Positions 24,885 to 33,730 of a stretch of 64,000 bases of DNA are shown piece by piece (position 1 is the stretch's first letter; every line of letters starts with the position of its first letter). Source of the stretch: Chrysemys picta bellii (taxonomy: Eukaryota; Chordata; Testudines; Emydidae); contig NC_088797.1 of NCBI RefSeq assembly GCF_011386835.1, positions 60,041,587-60,105,586 of the forward strand. Reading direction: 5' to 3'. Both the position numbers and the translations under genes were made by a program. A model generated the notes under the pieces. The model made no database searches. It worked only from the letters and a program-made list of their open reading frames with translations, and was not told where the DNA came from.

Positions 24885-25427
24885 TTATGGAATCAGGGGG
24901 AGGTGCTGAATGGGTTTACTGGCAGCTGTCTGGAAACCTCGAAACTTCCAGAGGTGGATGTGACAATGCACAACTCCAAAAGCATACTTGCTATCAGTAA
25001 AAATGGTAACAGTCTTACCAGCGGCCAACTGGCAAGCTCGGGCCAGGGCATAGAGTTCGGCGGCTTGGGCTCCCCAGTTGCCTGGCAGTGAGGCGGCCTC
25101 TTGAATGTCCCATTCAGAGGTGACTGCATAACCGGTGAAACGCTTGCCATCAACATAGAAGGAGCTTCCGTCCCAGAAGAGGATGCAATCAGGGTTGTCC
25201 AGTGGCACGTCAAACAGGTTGTCCCTTATCTGTAAGATGCTATAAACTACTTCCACACTGTCGTGCTGATCCTGGAGGACTGGCAGGTCAGGAAGCAAGG
25301 TAGCTGGATTAAGGGGCCCACACCTTTCAAAAATTAGGTTAGTGTCTTCTAAGAGTTCGGCCTCTAGCTGTTGCTGACGATGGGCCGAAAAGACTTGGGT
25401 TGTGCCCCTACGCAGAAGGGCTGACAA
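24885..25427 (-). pseudogene. pol: ERV RT connection and RNase H domain
   Basis: The 180-aa block has the RNase H Asp (FWDGSS), Glu (AAELYALA) and Asp (FTDSKYAF) motifs. The final part of the domain (HCRAHTK...RGNALAD) lies in the next block in a different frame, so a frame break falls at about 24880-24920. Confidence 0.9.
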
Positions 25428-25486
25428 GGCATGAGAGGTCCAAACTGTGGTAAAATGACCCAGGGTCAGGCTCTTTGCCTTTGTGA

Positions 25487-26221
25487 TCAGCAGATCTTTG
25501 CCTTTGCCTTGTGGCCTCTGGTGTGTAGGTATAACGAAAGTGCCTTACCATCGATGCGGAGGGCAGCTTCTTCGCGGTTACCTAATAGGATGTCATCTAC
25601 GTATAGGACTAACGTGGATCCCTGCGGACTGGTGAAGCCTTGCAAGTCGTGGCGGAGGCATTGGCTGAAAATCATGGGGCTGTCTCTGTAGCCTTGAGGA
25701 AGTCGTTGCCAGACATAACTTTGTCCCTCCCAGGTGAAACCAAAGAGATACTGAGAGTCTGGGTGCACAGGAATGCTGAAAAAGGCTGATTTTAAGTCAG
25801 TAACAGTGAACCACTCAGCATCCCAGGGGATTTGGCTGATGATAGTAGCTGGATCAGGAACTACTGCATGAAGAGGGACCACATACTGATTAACAACCCC
25901 TAGATCCTGTACAAAGCGCCAACGAATAGGGTCCCCGTCCTTTTTAGGAGGCTTTTTGACAGGCAGTATAGGGGTGTTACAGGGAGTGCGCTGAGGGCGG
26001 ACTAGCTTTTGTGCAATGAATCCCTCGATAATGGGGCGGATGCCCTCCCGGGCTTCCAGCGACAGGGGGTGTTGAGGGACTGACGGGGGGGTTAAGGAGG
26101 GCTTCACTTGAATCCTTACTGGCTCTGCCGAAAGGAGCAGGCCAACATCAGTGTCAGAAATTCCCCAGAGGGTTAAAGGCAAGTCAGTGAGGTCAGGAGA
26201 GAGGGGGGGGGGGGTTCCCAA
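25487..26221 (-). pseudogene. pol: ERV reverse transcriptase domain
   Basis: The 244-aa open block contains RT motifs in order: the TDLKSAFFSI region with the first catalytic Asp near residue 142, LPQGYRDSP near 174-182, and the YVDD box at 207-210 followed by ILLG. All three catalytic aspartates are present. The block ends in a stop just after the palm, and RNase H follows in another frame, so pol is interrupted here. Confidence 0.93.
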
Positions 26222-26613
26222 TTACCCTGAGTTGGGGCCGAATCTCCTAACACTGTCATCAATAATCCTACCCCTTCAGGAGTGCAGGTTAAAGTAGCCT
26301 CAAGCTTACAGAGTAAATCCCGGCCCATCAAAGGGATCGGACAAGCTGGGGAAAAAAGAAAACGGTGAGAAAAACATTTATCAGCATAATTAACATTTAG
26401 AGGCAAAGTGAGTCCCAGAGACTGTGGGTTGCCCTCCACCCCAGTTGCAGTTTTAACCTCAGAGGATAGCCAGGGAGAGGGGGCATGATTTAAAAGAGAG
26501 AAAGTAGCTCCAGTATCAATGAGGAAGGAGACAGGCAGTCCTTGGACTGAAAGGGTTAGACGAGGCTCTTTGCTGGGAGGGGAGAAAGTGAGGAAGGAGC
26601 CGGCTAAAGACAT
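26173..26613 (-). pseudogene. pro: ERV protease
   Basis: An aspartic protease domain with the active-site DTGA at residues 33-36 of the open block and the late LMGRDLL motif, as in gammaretroviral proteases. It is in the same frame as the end of gag, beyond a TGA. Reverse transcriptase continues in another frame; the switch falls at a run of 12 G (26203-26214). Confidence 0.9.
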
Positions 26614-26661
26614 TAAGGAAATAAGACCATCACATTGTTTGCCTTCGCCCCCGGGGTACCG

Positions 26662-28333
26662 TCATTGAGGAGGCTGAGTTTGCTGCAGCTGCTGCTGTTG
26701 CCCGTAGTTGATCCAGGCCTGGGGAACGGGCTGAGCTGGTGGTGCAGGGGTGTATTCGTCCCTGGTGTAAGTATCTGCGGATGCGACCGGACCCTCTGGG
26801 CGTCCCCAGGGGCATTCACGTTTAAAGTGACCGGGCTGTCCGCACTGAAAACAATTTCCTGGTGGCTGGGGTTGCCAGGACCCTCTTCCCCAAGCACCCT
26901 GAAATCCCCTGCCACGGCCACGGCCTCTGCCTCGAACACCGCCGCGAAAAGCTAAAGCCATCAACTTATATTCTTCCTTTTTCTCTTTCTTTTTACTACT
27001 TTCCCTTTCTTTCTCCCATGCAAAATCAGCTACGTCCAACACTGAAGTGACTGACTCACTTCCCCAACCAGGGCAAAACTTTAAGAAATAATCCCTTACA
27101 GGGGGTACTGACTGATTCACAAAAAATGAAATAAGAGTAGGGTGGTCTGCTTCTCTCTCAGGATCCATCTGAGTGAACATTTGGGCCCCCTCCAATAGCC
27201 TCGACCAGAACTTTCTGGGTGGCTCATCAGATTCCTGCCGAATCTGCATGAACTTAGCCTGATTAGGCGAGCGGCGAGCCATTTCTTTGAGTCTAACAAT
27301 CGCTCTCGATCTGTTCGCAGCTGAGTCAGCCTTGGCTGACTCCAGTCTAGGGGATTCCAGCCAGCGGCTTGATCCCGCCTATCCATCCAAGTAGTATTAA
27401 CTGCATCGCTATCCCCCCACGTCCTTTCTGCCATCCACAATCTACTACGTTCCTCTCCGGTCAAAACTCTACTTAACAACTGATCTACATCCGTATAAGT
27501 AGGATTATTACTTGAAAACAATCTTTCTAAAAGTTCTGTGATCTTTCAGGGATTTTCCCCAAAGGACCCTGACAACCGTCCCCACTCTTTCAAGTCCCAT
27601 TCTAGCCATCCTTTATATTCCACAATATTAGTATGTTGTAACTGCCATTATTGCCCACAAAAGGTTGGTCGTGCACCTGTAAAGGCATTTCTCTACTTAC
27701 ACCTTTATCACTCACAAAAGGTTTGGCGGAGGCAGCCTCTGGGCTATCCTCAGGGGAGGGGTATGCAACCTGCTGCATCTGCTTGATCTTTTGCCTACTA
27801 ATTACTCCTCCCGAGGTGTGCCCTTCCATTTCCCCCTTATCCCTCTGCAGAGATTCCGCTCTGGAGTCCTGCAGATTCCCCTCTGCGCCCTGGAGAGAGT
27901 CCCCCTGCGGAGGAATAGGGGCAGGTGCAGTGGGGACCAACTGACGAGTCAAAACACGCCGTGGTTTACACCCTTCATCGAAATAACATGGAGGGGGTTC
28001 ACTCTCGGGAGAATACCTGACTGCCATAATTTTTAAAGATTTCCACAGCTCTGCTGCTGTGTCCCAACAAAACCAGTAACATAACTGTCCCGGATGGTCT
28101 TTTTCGATCTGGCTCCTTACTCCTCTTAAGGCAGCCTGTTCGAAAGAGCCATACGAAGGCCACCTCATCTCCGGGTCGGCCAATACCGCGGTATACCCAG
28201 TCCAATTCCTTACACACAGTGTGTACAACTTCCTCCTAGACATTCCTGTCTGTACTGGGAGTTTCCCTTCATTCCATAACTTATTTACAATCCCCAACGG
28301 ACTCTCAAGAGGCACGCTAGTCCCTTGACCCAT
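26662..28333 (-). pseudogene. gag: ERV gag, broken (matrix, capsid, nucleocapsid)
   Basis: The first block (28333-27602, 243 aa) starts Met-Gly-Gln, a myristoylation-type N-terminus, and covers matrix and a Pro-rich linker. Capsid similarity then continues in two other frames (27521-27117 and 27282-26662). The last block has a Lys/Glu-rich charged stretch, an Arg-Gly-rich stretch and one CCHC knuckle (CFQCGQPGHFKREC). At least two frameshifts and a stop near 27540 separate the blocks, so no full Gag can be made. It ends in TGA at 26664-26662, in the same frame as protease. Confidence 0.88.
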
Positions 28334-28486
28334 GGTGTCTGACAGGAGCCCTCCAACTGGCGTTTATCCTGCTGTCCAGTACACGACCCCTCAATATTGA
28401 ATTGGCTGGGAGAAATCTCCCGTGGCGCCTGCCAATTCGTATATGAGTGGTCTGACCACTGGACAGAGGCACCGCACCAGAAGGAA

Positions 28487-28504
28487 ATCCCGGACAAGCC
28501 CCCA
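28487..28504 (-). other. primer-binding site for tRNA-Pro
   Basis: On the - strand the 18 bases TGGGGGCTTGTCCGGGAT start three bases after the LTR end. They match the tRNA-Pro site of murine-type gammaretroviruses except at one base. This fixes the LTR boundary and the orientation. Confidence 0.88.
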
Positions 28505-28507
28505 AAT

Positions 28508-28924
28508 TGTTAGGTAAAAAGCAAGTCCTTGCTCACCTCTCCAGCACCCGAGTTCGTGCGGAGTTGGTATGGGGCTCACAATCTGTCAGAGACCAGACAC
28601 CAATTCGTTGATCAACGGGCTCACACTATCCTTAGCTTGAAAGGCTTCAGAGTAAGCGTGGCAAATTTATTAGGGGTGAGCATCAATATTTATACACAGA
28701 AGTAAACAAAGTGATTAACAGATCATAATGGTCATGCATAATCAATCAAGATTCTACAGGATAAAACAGGTTAAAATGTAAATTAAGTAGAGAAAAGGGG
28801 AGATGGCTACTTAAGGGGAGGGTGGTGTCATGAGTAGTTCGCAGGTCAGAGCTTTGATTAAAAGTTCAGACAGAGACATCAAGTCTGGGTTAAGTTTAAG
28901 CTCATCAAAAGTTCAGACTCAACA
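28508..28924 (-). repeat. 5' LTR of the intronic ERV
   Basis: 417 bp bounded by TGTTGAG and CTAACA in element direction (TG...CA ends). In element direction it has TATAAATA (28694-28687) and AATAAA (28671-28666) only about 15 bp later, implying a very short R region. The right edge abuts host sequence; the matching target duplication on the other side is lost because the 3' end is missing. Confidence 0.8.
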
Positions 28925-28935
28925 AAGGTGATATA

Positions 28936-29119
28936 TTTCAGAGTAGCAGCCGTGTTAGTCTGTATCCGCAAAAAGAAGAACAGGAGTACTTGTGGCACCT
29001 TAGAGACTAACAAATTTATTAGAGCATAAGCAAGAAGTGGGCTGTAGTCCACGAAAGCTTATGCTCTAATAAATTTGTTAGTCTCTAAGGTGCCACAAGT
29101 ACTCCTGTTCTTTTTAAAA
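28936..29119 (+). mobile_element. foldback retroposon, copy 1
   Basis: Flanked by GTGATATA (28928-28935 and 29120-29127). A head (TTTCAGAGTAGCAGCCGTG) is followed by two inverted copies of a ~57-bp sequence (about 28974-29033 and 29058-29113) around a 24-base centre. It inserted just outside the ERV LTR in intron 3 of MSMB-like gene 1. Confidence 0.85.
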
Positions 29120-29532
29120 GTGATATAGTCACCTGAAATGCAGAGATGGAGAGGGGGGCAGAAGATAAGGGCAGAACAAAGAGGAGGAAGTGGGGAATCA
29201 AAGGGAAACTGCAAAAGCATACAGTGACCCTACCCAGAATGCTAGAGGAGTTTTAGTTGTTAAAAACAAAACAAAACACACACCAAAAACAAGAACAAAC
29301 CATCATGTGGGCACAATTAGAAGGGTGAAAGGAATTGGGGGAAGGGAGGAGGAAGGTAAAGAGTTGAAATCTCAAGGGCCAGCAGCAGCTCTTAGACTCT
29401 CTCCTGCTGCCCTAGTAACTACAGAGAGAGCAGCAGCCTGAGGGGCTTTTCTCCCAGCCTTTGGTGGAAGACGATGATCCAGGTGCTCTGCTGCTCTCAC
29501 CCTGCTGTTTGTTCTCTTTCCCCATGGCATAG

Positions 29533-29660
29533 CTGTCACCCCTGTTGGCTATGACCAAGAGAAATGTGAGTCTGTTTTCGACGTGGAATCCTGCAGCTAC
29601 CAGGTGAGGGGGAAAGTCAACCCTTTCCAGAGCTGTGAAGTTGAGAGCTGGGTGATTTAG
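29533..29660 (+). CDS. MSMB-like gene 1, exon 4 (C-terminal part, phase mismatch)
   Basis: Preceded by a good pyrimidine tract and AG. Two bases plus 41 codons and TAG encode a typical MSMB C-terminus with TPVGYD, three cysteines and a Trp-Val-Ile end. Phase 2 of exon 3 needs one base here, not two, so the junction is out of frame with this acceptor. The open, well-conserved exon suggests it was under selection until recently. Confidence 0.8.
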
Positions 29661-31073
29661 CCACAAGTCCATTTTCTGAGGCATGTTTATTGTGACAAAA
29701 ACAAGCCTTAAAATTTTAAGCACAGTCAACCCTTGAGAATCATATTGTAACAAAGCAAAGCAATGTATAGCTGTTAAGCCATAATAATTTTGATGTATGA
29801 TGAGATCAGTCCTGGATGACTATTTTGCTTCTGATGAGTGAACCTGCTTCCTCACCTCCTCCTTTGTAGAGGAGTCTATTGCTAGTGGTCCACCCCTCCT
29901 TTCAGTGCAGGAGGGAAATAGGAGAGAGGAGACTGCTTCATCCCAGCAAATAAGGAAGGACACATTGCTGAGAAAGGATTAAACATGAGTCAAACACAAT
30001 AGGTCTCAAACCTCTCACTGGCTTCTGTATCCACCTCAGTTCTGAATTTTTGAAACCCTAGACATAGTTTGAGAGCTACTTGCCTCAGAGCCACTAGATG
30101 GCACCTTTGCTCTGTACTGTAGTATTTCCCCAAACCCTACTTGCAAACCCAGGCCTTGCTCCTGTAAATATGTACTTGCTTAACCTTGAGCACATGGGTA
30201 GTTTTATTTGCATTTAGATAGACTGACATGGATGAATGCTTGCAGGATCAGGGCCTGCATTTTTTTTTTAAAGATAATTTTAGCTTACTGTACTTAATAA
30301 AGCCTCCAAGCAGATACAGGCAGAATTGTGATGACTGTTCTATCCCAGAAGATTGACCAAGATGAATTGCCCCTTAGAGCAGAGCAGGAGGACAAAGCAG
30401 CAGGGAATTTGCTTTTAGAACCATGTCATAAGAACCTGAGTCAATGGAAAAGAATAATGAAATCCCATTATACTAGTTAAAGCAAGTGGGCACAGCTAGA
30501 GCTGGTATGGTTCCATTCTGCCATCCCCTTCCAATTCAGGCCCCTAGAGGTGTAGTTTCCAGTGTTCCATCTGCTCTAGGCATGAATGTACCAAGTCATA
30601 GGGCTGTCACCACTTCCTTTAGAGAGTTCCATAGTTCAGTCAGCCTCCCCATCAGGGACTTTCTAAGAAAGCTATTCTGCTTCTAGTTATGTCTCCTCCC
30701 CCCCACAGCTAAAAAGGTCTTCCCTCCCTCACCCCAGAGCTTTTACACCCAGATCCTTCTATTAGAAAGGGGGCTCCAGACAACTTTTAATCCAATTTTC
30801 AGACAACTTTAGACCATCTTCTCCCCCCCGCCCATTGTAGACTTACCACTTGGCATTCCTTTACATCTTCTCCAAGTAAAGAGCAAAGAGTTAGGCATGT
30901 ACAAGTGATTCCCTCCAACCTGCTAATGAATTGTCTGTCTCCTCTGAGCGCCCTCCCTTGGCCAGTGAGATACCAAGAATGTCATTCCAGAGGTGGTTCT
31001 ACCTGAGCCATTTAGGAGATGCTCTTACTCCGTCATGCCATGCGATGCCTCTGCAGCCCCCAGCTGTCTGGAC
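29661..31073. other. 3' flank of MSMB-like gene 1
   Basis: The first good AATAAA after exon 4 is at 30296-30301, more than 600 bp from the stop codon. No other gene or element recognised. Confidence 0.4.
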
Positions 31074-31242
31074 CAGGGCTGCCCAGAGGATTCAGGGGGC
31101 CTGGGGCAAAGCAATTTCGGGGGCCCCTTCCATACAAAAAAGTTGCAATACTATAGAATACTATATTCTCGTGGGGGCCCCTGCGGGGCCTGGGGCAAAT
31201 TGCCCCACTTGCTTCCCCTCCTCCCCCCACTGAGCAGCCCTG
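31074..31242. mobile_element. hAT-like element, about 169 bp
   Basis: Starts CAGGGCTGCCCAGAGG and ends TGAGCAGCCCTG (inverted ends). The flanks GTCTGGAC and ATACTGAC match only partly. The same sequence recurs at 39609-39775, in a longer, diverged copy. Confidence 0.7.
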
Positions 31243-32057
31243 ATACTGACCCTTCTGCTGCCACATTACATCTGTCATCTCTAGCTCTCTCATTTAATGC
31301 CAGTATTTTCTTGTTCCCCCAAGATCAACACCAAGCTAGAATAGCTGCACTTCTGTCAGAGGCTCATCTCTACGGTGGGTGAGTGCATGTGGATTGTTTT
31401 TCCTATCCTCTTAGTTTAACATCCCCTGTTAATTAACATGCTGGCTGCTCCCTCTTCAATTGTTGAATAATTCTGTCAAACAGTTCCCTCTCAATTAGGA
31501 GCTGACCTTTAGAGTGATGAGTTATTTGTTGCCACATACATTGTACTGGCACAATATTGCCACCTGGATGTTCCACGAGTCCTGAGACAGCTTCCAGAAT
31601 GTCAGGAGATTATTTTTAAGCCAATCATGAGGTTTGGTGGCAGTTTGCCTACTATTTCAGCCATCTGGGTTAACCTTTTTTCCAGGCTTCTTTCCACAAT
31701 TTGAAGTCTAGAAGACAAACAATGCAAGCCAAGAGTCTGATGTAGTCACATGATTCCAGAAGTTGGGGCTTTAGGAAAAGACACCAGATATAACAAGACT
31801 CCACAGGAAAGCTGGCCACGCCGGTTGCCTGTAGTTTGTTCATGTCACTGTTCTTGGAAGAAGTAAATGTTGAGGTTAAGTCTACGGACATTGGGCTGGA
31901 CAAGGAGGTTTGAGAGTTTGCTGCATAGACTGTCACACCCCACCACCTCTGCACAAAAGTTAAGACGCAAGGAAGCCAGCAAACAATCATTGTCAATTAG
32001 CTCTCTAGAGACTGAAAAAGAAGATGTTGGCACCCCAGCAAAGATAAACAGCAAAGC

Positions 32058-32063
32058 TTTATT
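32058..32063 (-). terminator. AATAAA downstream of the elongin B retrocopy
   Basis: A polyadenylation hexamer on the - strand about 106 bp after the stop codon. It could be inherited from the source mRNA; no A-tract follows it. Confidence 0.5.
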
Positions 32064-32168
32064 AGTCAAGTCATAGTGTTTTCAAGTGCTGCAAGTGAAA
32101 TGAGCACACAGCTGTGACTGGTGCATGATCAGCACTACATCTATGTGATAGAGCAGCGGACCCTGGAT

Positions 32169-32534
32169 TCACTGCATAGGCTGCTCGCCAGAGCTGCTAC
32201 CAGAATCTTGAGGCTTCAAGACATCAGGCAGCTCGGGGGTGCTGGAGAAGGGGTCGATGTGCAATGGCTCAAAGGAGCCCTCGCTGGCTCTGAATAAGGC
32301 CAAGCCCACCATGGCTGGCGCCTGGGGACGGGAGGTCTGACTACTTAACCCACATTCTATCAAGGTCCTGTCACCATCCTCCAGCAACCAGTCATCCTTG
32401 TATAGCTGCTGCTCCTCCGGAGGCCTCTTCAGGATGCCCTCCACAATCTTCTTCAGCTCCTGCACGGTGGTCGTCTCCTTGGCATCAGCAAAGATGGTCA
32501 TTTTGTGGCGACGGATCATCAAGAAGACGTCCAT
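32169..32534 (-). CDS. ELOB: elongin B retrocopy with intact reading frame
   Basis: A single uninterrupted frame of 121 codons plus stop, beginning [11 protein letters not shown] and ending with a Gln-Pro-Met-Gln tail, matches elongin B end to end. Elongin B (118 aa in mammals) is a ubiquitin-like protein that pairs with elongin C in Cullin-RING ligases and in the elongin elongation complex. Visible parts are the N-terminal ubiquitin fold, the [13 protein letters not shown] segment and the acidic [13 protein letters not shown] tail. Compared with the known protein it has about three extra residues in two places and many substitutions. The normal gene has introns and this copy has none, so it is a processed copy. 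The ATG context is good (GCAGCAATGG). AATAAA lies on this strand at 32063-32058, 106 bp past the stop; no poly(A) tail remains. It may be an expressed retrogene or an old copy that has stayed open by chance. Confidence 0.85.
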   Translation of the reverse strand: MDVFLMIRRHKMTIFADAKETTTVQELKKIVEGILKRPPEEQQLYKDDWLLEDGDRTLIECGLSSQTSRPQAPAMVGLALFRASEGSFEPLHIDPFSSTPELPDVLKPQDSGSSSGEQPMQ

Positions 32535-33245
32535 TGCTGCTACGGGGGATCCCGATGGTCTTCTGGTGTCAAGGGGCACCACGGCCTTGTGTGTTGAAGA
32601 TATGAAACTCACAACTGAAATGAGAGAACAGAGTCATGTCATTGGAAGAGATCATTTGAGGAGACCAGGAAGAGATCTGCCCATCACAGCCCATGAATGG
32701 CTTCACTCCTGTTCTGCCAGACAGACTCACTATAGTTATAAAGCAACATAGTCATTTACTCATAGGCAGATGAGGTTTCCAAGGCATGTTCTGTTCGTTA
32801 CTCTCCGGTGTTGCTCATTTCAGTCCCAGAGTCCCATGCATTCTATCAAAATTTGGTGCCCTTTCACTTATGCAAACTATGTCAGATGCTCATGATGCTA
32901 AGACAGAAAAAAAAAAAAAATTCACCCTAGAGGCAAAAATCCAATTGCCTTTTATGTTTTCTGAGTGAATAGTTGCTCATCTATCCTTCATGTCAGGCCT
33001 CCCACATTCAGCCCTGGACAGATTGAGTGTTGGACCTAGGCTCCCTTGTATGAATGGTCTAGAAATGGACGGAGACAGTCAGTGACAAAAGTCAGCTACA
33101 GAATTAGAGTTCCCCTCCCATCCTCCTCCAGCTTCTGCTTAGACCTGGCAGAACCATTTCTGTGCCAGGTCAGATCTTATTCATGCATTTTAGGCAAAGA
33201 GCGGAGTCCTACCATTGTACTTACTATTAAAATAGCGTGCTAAGA

Positions 33246-33724
33246 TGTGGGGATGTATCATCCCTACACCAACCTAATGGAAAGTTCCATGCGGAGGTAA
33301 GGGTCACGATGGGACACTTGCCAGGTAAACAAATCATGGCCTTATGTAAGGCCCCCTGGTGGTCTAGGATTATATAAGATGATCATGGCCTTATGTAAGG
33401 CCCCCTGGTGGTCTAGGATTATATAAGATGATCATGGCCTTATGTAAGACCCCCTGGTGGTCTAGGAATTATATAAGATGAGGTAAACAAGGTAATAAAT
33501 CATGGCCTTATGTAAGGAACGGTTGAACCAATCGGTGTGGGGCTATACATGTGATAAACACATGATTCTCCTTCTTGTCCAATCCGTAGATGTGTAATTA
33601 TAGCCTAATTGTGTTATGTAATGTTGAGAAAAACTATAAAAGAAAGCTTGCAATAAACAGGATTCGGATTCAGCTTGCAACCACATTGGTCGTGTGCTTT
33701 ATCCGCTCCGCATGGAACCCCACA
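33246..33724 (+). mobile_element. solo LTR of an ERV with 6-bp target duplication
   Basis: 479 bp beginning TGTGGGG and ending CCCCACA (inverted ends). It is flanked on both sides by CTAAGA (33240-33245 and 33725-33730). It has a TATA box (TATAAAAG, 33635-33642) and AATAAA (33652-33657). No internal retroviral sequence adjoins it, so it is a recombined solo LTR. Six-base duplications are typical of class II/alpha-beta type ERVs, so it is unrelated to the gamma-like ERV in the MSMB-like intron. Confidence 0.9.
33333..33517 (+). repeat. tandem 49-bp repeats in the U3 of the solo LTR
   Basis: Three nearly identical units (33333-33381, 33382-33430, 33431-33480) and a partial fourth (33499-33517), each starting ATCATGGCCTTATGTAAG. 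Their place upstream of the TATA box is that of the duplicated enhancers common in retroviral U3 regions. Confidence 0.9.
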
Positions 33725-33730
33725 CTAAGA

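Larger units (their letters stand above)
22975..28924 (-). mobile_element. gammaretrovirus-like endogenous retrovirus, 3' truncated
   Basis: Reading on the - strand: LTR (28508-28924), tRNA-Pro primer-binding site, gag, protease, reverse transcriptase, RNase H, integrase, and the first part of env. The order and motifs are those of class I (gamma-like) retroviruses: one zinc knuckle, a gag/pro junction in one frame across a stop, and env overlapping the end of integrase. It has no 3' LTR; env stops at a (CA)n tract at 22915-22974. Several frame breaks make it defective. It lies in intron 3 of MSMB-like gene 1 in the opposite orientation, the usual arrangement for intronic ERVs that persist. 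Confidence 0.93.
19206..29660 (+). pseudogene. beta-microseminoprotein-like gene 1, probably broken, with antisense ERV in intron 3
   Basis: Three exons are recognisable: 19206-19311, 20294-20396 and 29533-29660. They encode a signal peptide with cleavage after SNA before Gln-Cys, the central six-Cys block, and a C-terminal part with PVGYD that ends Ser-Trp-Val-Ile, close to mammalian MSMB. All ten cysteines are present and no exon contains an internal stop. Exons 2 and 3 splice in the same phases as in gene 2. Exon 4, entered at its best acceptor (29531-29532), is 2 bases short for the phase and would reach a stop after a few codons. An in-frame alternative acceptor ends at 29482 but would add about 17 mostly hydrophobic residues. 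No first coding exon could be placed; exon 2 begins with its own ATG. Intron 3 is 9.1 kb and holds a 6-kb antisense ERV. This is either a recent pseudogene, a gene with unusual splicing, or a sequence error at the junction. Confidence 0.75.

Noticed and set aside
23517..27944. Many 60-117 codon frames on + across the ERV
   Set aside because: They are antisense shadows of gag-pol; codon patterns follow the - strand protein blocks.
32398..32751. 117-codon frame on +
   Set aside because: Antisense shadow of the elongin B retrocopy.
33333..33517. CRISPR-like regular repeats
   Set aside because: The units are directly adjacent with no unique spacers and lie inside a vertebrate LTR; they are U3 tandem repeats.
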